Origin: Dehalococcoidia bacterium
GTDB lineage: Bacteria > Chloroflexota > Dehalococcoidia > SM23-28-2 > RBG-16-64-32
Direction of reading: 5' to 3'
DNA: 24,869 nt
Assembly (NCBI GenBank): GCA_030690405.1
Contig: JAUYGU010000124.1
Span: 1-24,869, forward strand
The position numbers and the translations under genes were made by a program. The first letter of the stretch is position 1. Every line of letters starts with the position of its first letter. Of this stretch, positions 15,110 to 21,660 are shown one piece after another. The notes under the pieces were generated by a model, which saw only the letters and a list, made by a program, of their open reading frames with translations, did not search any database and was not told the origin of the DNA.

Positions 15110-17485
15110 ATGCCTAGAGTGACGGTCTTCTATGCATATCCGTCGTCCCCCGAATCCCTGGGTGAGTCCATCCAAAATGCCCTGCGAGACCTCAAGTTGA
15201 CGCGTCTCATTAAGGAGGCAGCTGTACGCTTCAGGCCTTGGCCCAATTTATCGATAGCCGGGAAGAAACTCACTACGGAAATAACTCAGAGCATTGACCG
15301 AGCTCAGATTTTCGCGTGCGATCTGACGTACGCAAATGCCAACGTGGCGTTCGAACTTGGTTACGCCATCGGAAGGTTCAAGCGTATATGGATCTCGCTC
15401 AACGTTACGATTGAAAACGCTCCGCAGGATTACAAGCGCTTGTACTTTGGGCTGATCGGCGCTGGTTACACCGCATACGAGAACCATGGCAATCTGGCCC
15501 AGGCTTTCATAAACGACGCACCGTGGAAGAGCCTCGATGACGGGTTGCTTGGCGGGTACCATAAGCGACGGCCACCGCGCCCGGAATCGCCTGCCTTGCT
15601 ATACGCAAGACCACAACTGGATACAGATGCTGTTATAGCGACGGCTGAATTCCTGGAGGGCTCAATGTTCGGGAGCTACCTCACGATGGATGACCCCCGT
15701 GAGAATCCCTCGCCCACCATGGAATGGTACGCAGAAAAAATAAACGCGGTGGATGCGACCATCGTCCACCTATTGGCTGACAATCAGCGCAGTGCGGCGG
15801 ATCACAATGTTAAGGCATCCTTCGTGGCGGGGTTAGCAGTCGGGTTCCAGAGACATGTTCAATTGTTGGCCCACACGCCATTCACCCCCCCCGTTGACTA
15901 CCACCAGCTGCTGAAATGCCACAACACGGCTGAAGAGTGCGTCACGATCGTAAAGAAGTGGTGCGACGAGCTTGCGCTACCGGCACGCCGATCGAGGCGT
16001 CGAGAGGGTGCTGATCGGAAGACAGCGACCCTGGAGCTTCGCAACGTTTCAATGGGTGAACCAGTGGCAGAAAATGAGGACCAGTCGCTCGACGAGTATT
16101 TCGTTGAGACGACCGCATATTACGACGCGCTGGGTGCGCAGCAAAGCATCTTCTTGGGGCGGCGAGGAACGGGAAAAACCGCAAACATGATTGCGTTGGA
16201 AACAAAGATCGGAAGCGACAGGCAAAACCATGTGTGCACTATCAAGCCCGTTGGGTACGAAGTGGACGGCCTGATTCGCGTGCTCAAGGAAGACTTGCAC
16301 AAAGCCGAAAGTGGTTTCTTGGTCGAAAGTCTCTGGAAATTTCTAGTTTACGGAGAACTAGCGTCTAGCGCTCAGAAAGAGATTATGAGCCGACCGGTTC
16401 ATATGGAGCGAACGGCAGACGAGACGAAGTTATTAGAGCACCTCGAACGCAACGATGAGGTTCTGGGTGCACCGTTTTCTCAAAGGGTCAACCGCGCCGT
16501 AATTTCGCTCAAGGGCATCGGAAACGCCGGTAACCCGGATGAACAGCGCACCAGGATCAGCGAGCTTCTTCACGCTAGGGAAATACGCGATCTCCGTGAG
16601 CTCCTCGGCAAGGTCTTTGCCTCGAAAAAGAAGGTGGCGATTCTGATCGATAATCTCGATGAGCCGTGGGGACCCGGACATGAGGTTGAATATCTCTCCG
16701 AGTTGCTGTCGGGACTCCTGCAGGTGGGCAACAACATAATCGAAGATTTCCAGAGCAGCTACCATTGGCGAACGTCCGTACCGGTTTCGATAACCGTCTT
16801 CGTACGGAGCGACATTTTTGCTCACGTTCAACCGCTCGCCGTCGAGCAGGACAAGTTGCCAATTCGCCGGATTATGTGGGATGACAAGGAGCTCCTAATT
16901 AAGGTAATCAACCAGCGCTTGGTACACGCTGCGGGGAATTTCACAGCCGAAGTTATATGGCAAAAGTTGTTTCCTCAAGAGGTGACGGGCATACCTACTA
17001 AAGATTGGATCCTTTTGCATTCCATGCCCCGCCCGAGGGACATCATTTACTTCGTGAAGGGGGCAATCGCTGTTGCCGTTAACCGCGGTCACGAGGTAGT
17101 AACGGAAGAAGACTTACTCTATGCCAGACAAAAATACTCACAGTACGTGTTATCGTCCGTACTGGCCGAGGATTCGCCACGAAAGAGGAAGCTCGAGGCG
17201 GTGTTGTTGGAATTCGCCGGTGCCCCCAGAACGATGTCGGCGACCGACGTAACATCGCGCATCGAAAGAGCGGAGGTCCTCGGATCGGACATCGACTTTT
17301 ATATCGACCTCTTGTGCGATATTAACTTCATCGCTATTGAGACCAAGGATGGATTTAGGTTTTCGTCAGATGAGAATGAGCGTCGGTTGATGCGCGAAGT
17401 GTCCGCGAGGCGGGCCGCTGACGCTGGTCGTGAAGAAGCCTACGCAATCCAACCGGCGTTCTATCAAGCGCTCCAAATCGAGTAA
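15110..17485 (+). CDS. Candidate defence protein: tandem NDT/TIR-like domains fused to a P-loop ATPase
   Basis: The 791-aa protein has four parts. (1) Residues 1-135: starts VTVFYAYPSSPESLGESI and carries ACDLTYANANVAFELGYAIG (69-88), the pattern of nucleoside 2-deoxyribosyltransferase and TIR-like folds, with Glu82 as putative catalytic residue. (2) About 160-290: a second similar unit, DHNVKASFVAGLAVG (231-245), where the Glu position is Val239, so it is probably inactive and may sense ligand. (3) About 325-660: P-loop ATPase with Walker A GRRGTGKT (350-357), Walker B AILIDNLDEPW (510-520), a VFVRSDIF segment (563-570) and PRPRDIIYF (640-648). It resembles the poorly characterised Sll1717-type STAND-like ATPases (from memory, unverified). 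(4) About 690-765: winged-helix-like region. A weak AGGA precedes the ATG. GC is lower than in neighbours (27/60 at 16321-16380 against 46/60 at 14041-14100), suggesting transfer. No partner gene is adjacent. Defence is inferred from architecture. Confidence 0.75.
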   Translation: MPRVTVFYAYPSSPESLGESIQNALRDLKLTRLIKEAAVRFRPWPNLSIAGKKLTTEITQSIDRAQIFACDLTYANANVAFELGYAIGRFKRIWISLNVTIENAPQDYKRLYFGLIGAGYTAYENHGNLAQAFINDAPWKSLDDGLLGGYHKRRPPRPESPALLYARPQLDTDAVIATAEFLEGSMFGSYLTMDDPRENPSPTMEWYAEKINAVDATIVHLLADNQRSAADHNVKASFVAGLAVGFQRHVQLLAHTPFTPPVDYHQLLKCHNTAEECVTIVKKWCDELALPARRSRRREGADRKTATLELRNVSMGEPVAENEDQSLDEYFVETTAYYDALGAQQSIFLGRRGTGKTANMIALETKIGSDRQNHVCTIKPVGYEVDGLIRVLKEDLHKAESGFLVESLWKFLVYGELASSAQKEIMSRPVHMERTADETKLLEHLERNDEVLGAPFSQRVNRAVISLKGIGNAGNPDEQRTRISELLHAREIRDLRELLGKVFASKKKVAILIDNLDEPWGPGHEVEYLSELLSGLLQVGNNIIEDFQSSYHWRTSVPVSITVFVRSDIFAHVQPLAVEQDKLPIRRIMWDDKELLIKVINQRLVHAAGNFTAEVIWQKLFPQEVTGIPTKDWILLHSMPRPRDIIYFVKGAIAVAVNRGHEVVTEEDLLYARQKYSQYVLSSVLAEDSPRKRKLEAVLLEFAGAPRTMSATDVTSRIERAEVLGSDIDFYIDLLCDINFIAIETKDGFRFSSDENERRLMREVSARRAADAGREEAYAIQPAFYQALQIE

Positions 17486-17558
17486 GGCAAATGTCTTCCA
17501 GGGTAGAGCCGATAACTGCGCGCTTTTCGCTCAGGCGCTAGCTAGCTGCCGCACACCC

Positions 17559-17573
17559 GGTTAGGCCGGGATG
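17559..17573 (+). terminator. Hairpin after the NDT/TIR-ATPase gene
   Basis: CCCGG and CCGGG pair perfectly around TTAGG, about 75 bp after the stop codon. A T-tract is lacking (ATGTTT follows), so termination is possible but weakly supported. Confidence 0.3.
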
Positions 17574-17600
17574 TTTGGGAAGCAGATACCCTACCTCGCT

Positions 17601-17634
17601 CCCCCTGCCACCTCCCCCTCCCACCTCTCGCCCC
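17601..17634 (-). other. G-rich tract on the minus strand (possible G-quadruplex)
   Basis: The plus strand has C-runs of 5, 5, 3 and 4 at 17601-17605, 17614-17618, 17620-17622 and 17631-17634, so the minus strand has four G-runs with loops of 8, 1 and 8 nt. Two loops are slightly longer than the usual limit, so folding is uncertain. Confidence 0.25.
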
Positions 17635-17721
17635 ATCGCCGTACCCTGAAGGCGTGCCCGTCCGCGCGTTCGCCCGCTTGCCCGCCTGGGTCTGGGCCGC
17701 GCACCTTAACACACCCGCTCA

Positions 17722-17797
17722 TCCTGTCGCCAAAAGCGACTCGCCTGGGCGAGAGCCTGTCCTGTCGCCAAAAGCGACTCGCCTGGGCGAGAGCCTT
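17722..17797 (+). repeat. Tandem 38-bp repeat, two copies, each with two hairpins
   Basis: Copies at 17722-17759 and 17760-17797 are identical except for the last base. Each contains GTCGC-CAAAA-GCGAC and CTCGC-CTGG-GCGAG, that is, two adjacent stem-loops. This is typical of mobile palindromic (REP-like) intergenic elements. The two copies are contiguous, with no spacer, so this is not a CRISPR. Confidence 0.85.
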
Positions 17798-17803
17798 GCC
17801 GAA

Positions 17804-17820
17804 GGGCCTGTCGAAGGCCC
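17804..17820 (+). repeat. Palindrome GGGCC-N7-GGCCC
   Basis: GGGCC (17804-17808) pairs with GGCCC (17816-17820) around TGTCGAA, directly after the tandem repeat. It is probably part of the same composite element. Confidence 0.5.
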
Positions 17821-17833
17821 ACCAACCTCGTAG

Positions 17834-17855
17834 GGGCGACCCCCTGTGGTCGCCC
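17834..17855 (+). repeat. Palindromic REP-like element
   Basis: GGGCGACC (17834-17841) pairs perfectly with GGTCGCCC (17848-17855) around CCCTGT. From general knowledge, closely similar palindromes are dispersed in intergenic DNA of many environmental bacteria. A further CCGGG (17857-17861)/CCCGG (17872-17876) hairpin follows. Confidence 0.7.
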
Positions 17856-17883
17856 ACCGGGCGCGGTGGCACCCGGCTCGGGG

Positions 17884-17990
17884 AAACAACCAAACATTCC
17901 GCGTCCCCTCCCAATACGAAACCGCCCCGGCCGCGCCCTCCGCGAAAAAACAACCAAACCCCAGATACGTTCGCCCCAAAACAACCAAAC
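17884..17990 (+). repeat. Three direct copies of AAACAACCAAAC
   Basis: Exact 12-bp copies occur at 17884-17895, 17948-17959 and 17979-17990. Copies 2 and 3 are 31 bp apart (start to start), about three helical turns. The A/C-rich repeats stand out in a G/C-rich setting. A CAGATA (17962-17967)/TATCTG (17996-18001) inverted repeat brackets the third copy. They lie 60-165 bp upstream of proS. The function is unknown. Confidence 0.75.
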
Positions 17991-18011
17991 ACCCCTATCT
18001 GACCCCCGCCC

Positions 18012-18041
18012 TTGCGCACCGTTCCCTCCTCCCCCTATCCT
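18012..18041 (+). promoter_or_regulatory. Possible promoter of proS
   Basis: TTGCGC (18012-18017), an 18-bp spacer and TATCCT (18036-18041) give a moderate sigma-70 match. Transcription would start near 18048, almost at the ATG at 18051, so a leaderless or near-leaderless mRNA is likely. No Shine-Dalgarno is visible. Confidence 0.45.
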
Positions 18042-18050
18042 GCTATCGAT

Positions 18051-19772
18051 ATGCGCATGTCCCGGCTCTTCGGCAAGACCCTCCGCCAGGCCCCCGCGGA
18101 GGCCGAGATCCCCTCCCACCAGCTCCTCCTCCGCGCCGGCCTCGTCCACCAGATCGCCGCCGGCGTCTACGCCTTCCTCCCCCTCGCCTGGCGGGCCCTC
18201 CAGCGCGTAGAGCGCGTCATCCGCCAGGAGATGGACGCCGCCGGCGGCCAGGAGCTGATGATGCCCGCCATCCACCCGATCGAGATATGGCAGGCCTCCG
18301 GTCGCGACCAGACGATGCGCGACATCCTGTTCCGCTTCTCCGACAACAGGGGCCGCGAGTTCGTCCTCGGCCCGACCCACGAAGAGGTCATCGTAGAGCT
18401 GTTCAAGCGCAACGTCCGCTCCTACCGCGACTTCCCGCTCCTCGTCTACCAGATACAGCAGAAGTTCCGCGACGAGCCTCGCCCCCGCGGCGGCCTCATC
18501 CGCCTGCGGCAGTTCACGATGAAGGACCTCTACTCATTCGACACCGACTTCGACGGGCTGGACGTCTCCTACCGGAAGATGTTCGACGCCTACACCCGCG
18601 TGTTCGAGCGCTGCGGCGTGCCGACGGTACCCGCCCTGGCCGACTCCGGCGCTATGGGCGGCCGCGACACCCACGAGTTCGTGTACCTGACGGAGCACGG
18701 GGAAGACTCCTGCCTCCTCTGCCCCCGCTGCGGCTACGCCGCCAACGCGGAGGTCGCCGCCTTCGTCAAGGAGGCCGCCCACAGCGGAGACCAGCCGGCG
18801 CCCGTCGAGGAGATACCAACGCCCGGCCTGTACACGATCCAGGCGCTGGCCGACCACCTGGGCATCCCGACGTCGAAGACGTGCAAGGCCGTCTTCTACT
18901 CCGCCGACGGCCAGCCCGTGTTCGTGGCGATCCGCGGGGACATGGACGTGAACGAGTCCAAGCTTCGCCGCGCCCTGGGCGCCATCGAGCTCCACTACAT
19001 GAGCGAGCAGGAGGTGGCAGCCGCAGGCTTCGTGCCCGGCTCCGCCGGTGCCGTAGGCCTCACGGGGGTGCGTATCGTCGCTGACGACCTGCTGGCGAAC
19101 GAGGTCAACCTGGTCGCCGGCGCCAACAAGCCGGATGCGCACCTCCTCAACGTCAACTACGGCCGCGACTGGAAGGCGGACGCCGTCGCCGATATCGCCC
19201 TGGCGGCGGAGGGCGCCCTCTGCGCCGCCGGCAACGGCGCAGGCGGGCAGTGCCGCACGCCGTTGGACCTGCGCCGCGGCATAGAAATGGGCCAGATCTT
19301 CAAGCTGGGGACCTTCTACGCCGAGAAGCTGGGCGCCACCTACCTGGACGCCGAAGGCAAGCAGCGCCCCGCCGTCATGGGCAGCTACGGCATCGGCACG
19401 GAGCGGCTCCTCGCCGCCGTGATCGAGGCGAACCACGATGAGCGGGGGATCATCTGGCCGGCGGCGATCGCGCCCTTCCAGGTCCACCTGGTGGCGCTGC
19501 AGCCGGAGCGCGAGGACGTGCGCAGCGCCGCCGAGGAGCTGTACGCCGGGCTCCAGGCCGGCGGCCTGGAGGTGCTGTACGACGACCGCGACGAGACGCC
19601 GGGCGTCAAGTTCAACGACGCCGACCTCCTGGGCATGCCGCTGCGGGTCACGGTGAGCCCGCGCACCCTGGAGAAGGGCTCGCTGGAGCTGAAGGGGCGG
19701 CGGGAGACCGAGAGCGAGCTGGTGGCGCTGGAGGGCGCGCCTTCGCGGATTAGAGAAGCAATTTCCGGCTAA
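18051..19772 (+). CDS. proS: Prolyl-tRNA synthetase, bacterial type
   Basis: The 573-aa product is normal length for the bacterial form with an editing domain. The start chosen is ATG 18051 (MRMSRLFGKTLRQAP). A TTG at 18012 is in frame but falls in the -35 box, and ATG 18057 is also possible. Class II catalytic motifs are visible: the QKFRDEPRPRGGLIR and FTMKDLYSFD segment (about 137-163) and GSYGIGTERLL (about 444-454). The INS editing domain, which clears Ala-tRNAPro, fills about 225-385 between motifs 2 and 3. The C-terminal anticodon-binding domain includes VLYDDRDETPGVKFNDADLLG. It charges tRNAPro. It stands before nusA as in B. subtilis, without the intervening polC and rimP. Confidence 0.98.
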   Translation: MRMSRLFGKTLRQAPAEAEIPSHQLLLRAGLVHQIAAGVYAFLPLAWRALQRVERVIRQEMDAAGGQELMMPAIHPIEIWQASGRDQTMRDILFRFSDNRGREFVLGPTHEEVIVELFKRNVRSYRDFPLLVYQIQQKFRDEPRPRGGLIRLRQFTMKDLYSFDTDFDGLDVSYRKMFDAYTRVFERCGVPTVPALADSGAMGGRDTHEFVYLTEHGEDSCLLCPRCGYAANAEVAAFVKEAAHSGDQPAPVEEIPTPGLYTIQALADHLGIPTSKTCKAVFYSADGQPVFVAIRGDMDVNESKLRRALGAIELHYMSEQEVAAAGFVPGSAGAVGLTGVRIVADDLLANEVNLVAGANKPDAHLLNVNYGRDWKADAVADIALAAEGALCAAGNGAGGQCRTPLDLRRGIEMGQIFKLGTFYAEKLGATYLDAEGKQRPAVMGSYGIGTERLLAAVIEANHDERGIIWPAAIAPFQVHLVALQPEREDVRSAAEELYAGLQAGGLEVLYDDRDETPGVKFNDADLLGMPLRVTVSPRTLEKGSLELKGRRETESELVALEGAPSRIREAISG

Positions 19773-19774
19773 CC

Positions 19775-19798
19775 CCCCGGCAATCATCGCTTGCGGGG
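19775..19798 (+). terminator. Inverted repeat after proS
   Basis: CCCC (19775-19778) plus GCAA (19780-19783) pair with TTGC (19791-19794) plus GGGG (19795-19798), with G19779 bulged. This gives an 8-bp stem just after the proS stop. No T-tract follows. The right arm contains the -35 of the nusA promoter. Confidence 0.4.
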
Positions 19799-19819
19799 CC
19801 TGAGCGTTGGTGCTATAGT
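19791..19819 (+). promoter_or_regulatory. Promoter of the nusA operon
   Basis: TTGCGG (19791-19796), a 17-bp spacer and TATAGT (19814-19819) give a good sigma-70 match. Transcription would start near 19826, about 85 nt before the nusA GTG, with a terminator hairpin in between. Confidence 0.65.
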
Positions 19820-19848
19820 TGACCAGGAAAATAGCGCTCTTATCTGAG

Positions 19849-19873
19849 AGTGGGTGGGGACCCACTTTTTTTT
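19849..19873 (+). terminator. Intrinsic terminator (attenuator) in the nusA leader
   Basis: AGTGGGT (19849-19855) and ACCCACT (19860-19866) form a perfect 7-bp stem with a GGGG loop, followed by a run of eight T (19866-19873). It lies between the nusA promoter and the nusA start codon, so it must act on nusA transcripts. CTCT (19837-19840) can instead pair with AGAG (19847-19850), which overlaps the left arm by two bases and is a weak candidate antiterminator. Confidence 0.85.
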
Positions 19874-19910
19874 GGCCCCGCGAACAGCGGACGAGGGAGG
19901 TCGACCGGGC

Positions 19911-21353
19911 GTGAAGAGCGAGTTCATGATAGCGATCACGCAGCTCGCTGCGGAGAAGAACCTGCCACAGGAGGTCATCCTCGATGCTATGGAGGCCGCC
20001 CTCGTCTCCGCCTACAAGAAGGACAGCGACCTCCAGGGCAACATAGTCGTCCGCATCGATCGGGAGACCGGCGAACACCGCGTATTCCATGAGCAGACAG
20101 TGGTCGCGGAGGTGGAAGACCCCAAGACCCAGATCTCCCTCCCGGACGCCAGGAAGATCAAGCCGGACGCCACGATAGAAGACGTCATCTCCAATGAGGT
20201 ACACCCTTCCCACGCCGGCCGCATCGCCGCCCAGACCGCCAAGCAGGTGGTCCTCCAGCGGCTGCGGGAGGCGGAGCGGGAGATGGTGTTCGAAGAGTTC
20301 TCCAACCGCGAGGGCGACGTCGTCTCCGGCGTTATCCAGCGGATCGACGCCAAGGCCATCGTCGTCGACCTCGGCAAGACGGAGGCTATCCTGCCTCCGC
20401 CGGAGCAGGTGCGGACGGAGCACTACCGGCCCGGCCAGCGGCAGAAGTTCTACCTGCTGGAGGTGCATCGCTCCCTGAAGGGGCCTCAGCTCATCCTCTC
20501 CCGCACGCACAAGAACCTCCTGCGGCGGCTGTTTGAGCTGGAGGTGCCAGAGATACACAAGGGCGTCGTGGAGATCAGGTCCATCGCCCGCGAGGCCGGC
20601 TACCGCAGCAAGGTCGCCGTTACCGCCCGCCAGGAGGGCGTTGACCCCGTAGGCTCCTGCGTGGGCCTGCGCGGCATTCGCATCCAGAACATAGTGAACG
20701 AGCTCAACGGGGAGCGCATCGACGTGGTCCAGTGGGACCAGGACGCGGCGCGGTTCGTGGCGAACGCCCTGAGCCCGGCCCAGGTGCTCAACGTGACCGT
20801 CTCGGAGGAGACCAACACGGCGTCGGTCGTCGTCCCCGACCGCCAGCTATCGCTGGCGATCGGCCGGGAGGGCCAGAACGCCCGTCTGGCCGCCAAGCTC
20901 ACCGGCTGGCGAATCGATATCAAGCCGGAATCCGCCATGCAGGAAGTGCTGGCGGCCGCCCCGGCCGCAGCGAAGCCTGCCGCCGCCGCCCCGGCGGCGC
21001 CGGTCGCCCCGCCCGGGGAACGAGAGGCGCAGCCGTGGATGGAAGCCATTGAGGGAGAAGGGGCGGAGGCCGCGCCCGCCGTCGCTGAGCCCGTGGCGGA
21101 AGCGCTAGAAGCGCCCGCCATGGCGGAGTCCACGGTCGAGGCCGCAGCGGGGGGCATTCGCTTCGCCGAGGAGGTGCTGCCCCCCCCCACAGACAGCGGC
21201 GACGGCAAGAAACGGAAGAAGGCGAAGAAGGTTGAACGCAAGCCGGAGGAGACGGAGGCCAAGGCGAAGAAGACGAAGCGCACGCGGCGCCCAGTCATCG
21301 TAGAAGAAGACGACGAAGGAGACGACGACGACTTCGAAGAGTTCAAGGCCTAG
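19911..21353 (+). CDS. nusA: Transcription termination/antitermination factor NusA
   Basis: The 480-aa product starts at GTG 19911 ([19 protein letters not shown], the standard NusA opening), with GGGAGG ending 10 nt upstream. A longer in-frame ORF begins inside the terminator hairpin and is not the start. NusA binds RNA polymerase, promotes pausing and hairpin-dependent termination. Domains: N-terminal RNAP-binding (1 to about 125), S1 (about 131-200, [21 protein letters not shown]), KH1 (about 200-285, [18 protein letters not shown]), KH2 (about 290-350, [21 protein letters not shown]). After about 355 comes a low-complexity Ala/Pro/Glu stretch and a charged Lys-then-Asp/Glu tail, in place of the acidic repeats of E. 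coli. rimP, its usual upstream partner, is absent. Confidence 0.97.
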   Translation: MKSEFMIAITQLAAEKNLPQEVILDAMEAALVSAYKKDSDLQGNIVVRIDRETGEHRVFHEQTVVAEVEDPKTQISLPDARKIKPDATIEDVISNEVHPSHAGRIAAQTAKQVVLQRLREAEREMVFEEFSNREGDVVSGVIQRIDAKAIVVDLGKTEAILPPPEQVRTEHYRPGQRQKFYLLEVHRSLKGPQLILSRTHKNLLRRLFELEVPEIHKGVVEIRSIAREAGYRSKVAVTARQEGVDPVGSCVGLRGIRIQNIVNELNGERIDVVQWDQDAARFVANALSPAQVLNVTVSEETNTASVVVPDRQLSLAIGREGQNARLAAKLTGWRIDIKPESAMQEVLAAAPAAAKPAAAAPAAPVAPPGEREAQPWMEAIEGEGAEAAPAVAEPVAEALEAPAMAESTVEAAAGGIRFAEEVLPPPTDSGDGKKRKKAKKVERKPEETEAKAKKTKRTRRPVIVEEDDEGDDDDFEEFKA

Positions 21354-21357
21354 CGCC

Positions 21358-21660
21358 GTGAGTGCGGTCAGTGCGCAACCCAGGCCCAAGCACGTGCCAC
21401 GGCGCACCTGCGTCAGCTGCGGTTCCACCACGGCCAAGCGAGAGCTCGTCCGCCTCGTGCGGACGTCCGCCGGCGTGAAGCCGGACCCGACCGGCAAGCG
21501 CCCGGGCCGCGGCGCCTACCTCTGCCACAACCCCGATTGCTGGGAGTCCGCCGTCCGGAAGAGCCGCCTGGAGCACGCCCTCCGGACGAAGCTCACGCCG
21601 GCTGACCGCGAGGCCCTCCTGAGCTACCGAGCGGAACAGCTGGAGGCTAAGACGTCATGA
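21358..21660 (+). CDS. ylxR: YlxR family RNA-binding protein
   Basis: The 100-aa product starts at GTG 21358, four bases after nusA. The DUF448 signature is clear: RRTCVSCGSTTAKRELVRLVR, DPTGKRPGRGAYLC, and CHNPDC. Cys pairs in CVSC and CHNPDC could hold a metal. YlxR proteins are small nucleic-acid-binding proteins found between nusA and infB, and a role in RNA metabolism is supposed. The stop overlaps the infB ATG (ATGA). Confidence 0.95.
   Translation: MSAVSAQPRPKHVPRRTCVSCGSTTAKRELVRLVRTSAGVKPDPTGKRPGRGAYLCHNPDCWESAVRKSRLEHALRTKLTPADREALLSYRAEQLEAKTS

Larger units (their letters stand above)
17486..18050. other. Repeat-rich non-coding region (565 bp)
   Basis: The stretch between the ATPase gene and proS holds no credible gene. 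ORFs in it are translations of repeats. It contains, in order: a CCCGG-TTAGG-CCGGG hairpin just after the ATPase gene, a C-rich tract, a 2 x 38-bp tandem repeat, palindromic hairpins, three 12-bp A/C repeats and the proS promoter. Its composition differs from the genes on both sides. Confidence 0.8.

Noticed and set aside
14848..17570. Flanking direct repeats or attachment sites around the ATPase gene
   Set aside because: No matching repeat of useful length was found by eye between 14848-15109 and 17486-17600, and there is no tRNA or integrase.
17722..17797. Possible CRISPR array
   Set aside because: Only two copies exist, they are contiguous without a spacer, and each holds two internal hairpins. 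There are no cas genes.
17571..18019. Several small open frames in the repeat field
   Set aside because: They translate palindromic and tandem repeats, occur on both strands over the same bases, and have no Shine-Dalgarno or family match.
18012..18050. Upstream TTG start for proS
   Set aside because: It lies in the probable -35 box, and the 13 extra residues are unlike ProS. ATG 18051 gives the usual N-terminus.
19854..19910. Upstream in-frame start for nusA
   Set aside because: The GTG at 19854 lies inside the terminator hairpin, and the extra residues are unlike NusA. GTG 19911 gives the standard N-terminus.
18534..20558. Long minus-strand open frame opposite proS and nusA
   Set aside because: It covers proS, the nusA promoter and the terminator, and the translation is low-complexity with no recognisable domain.
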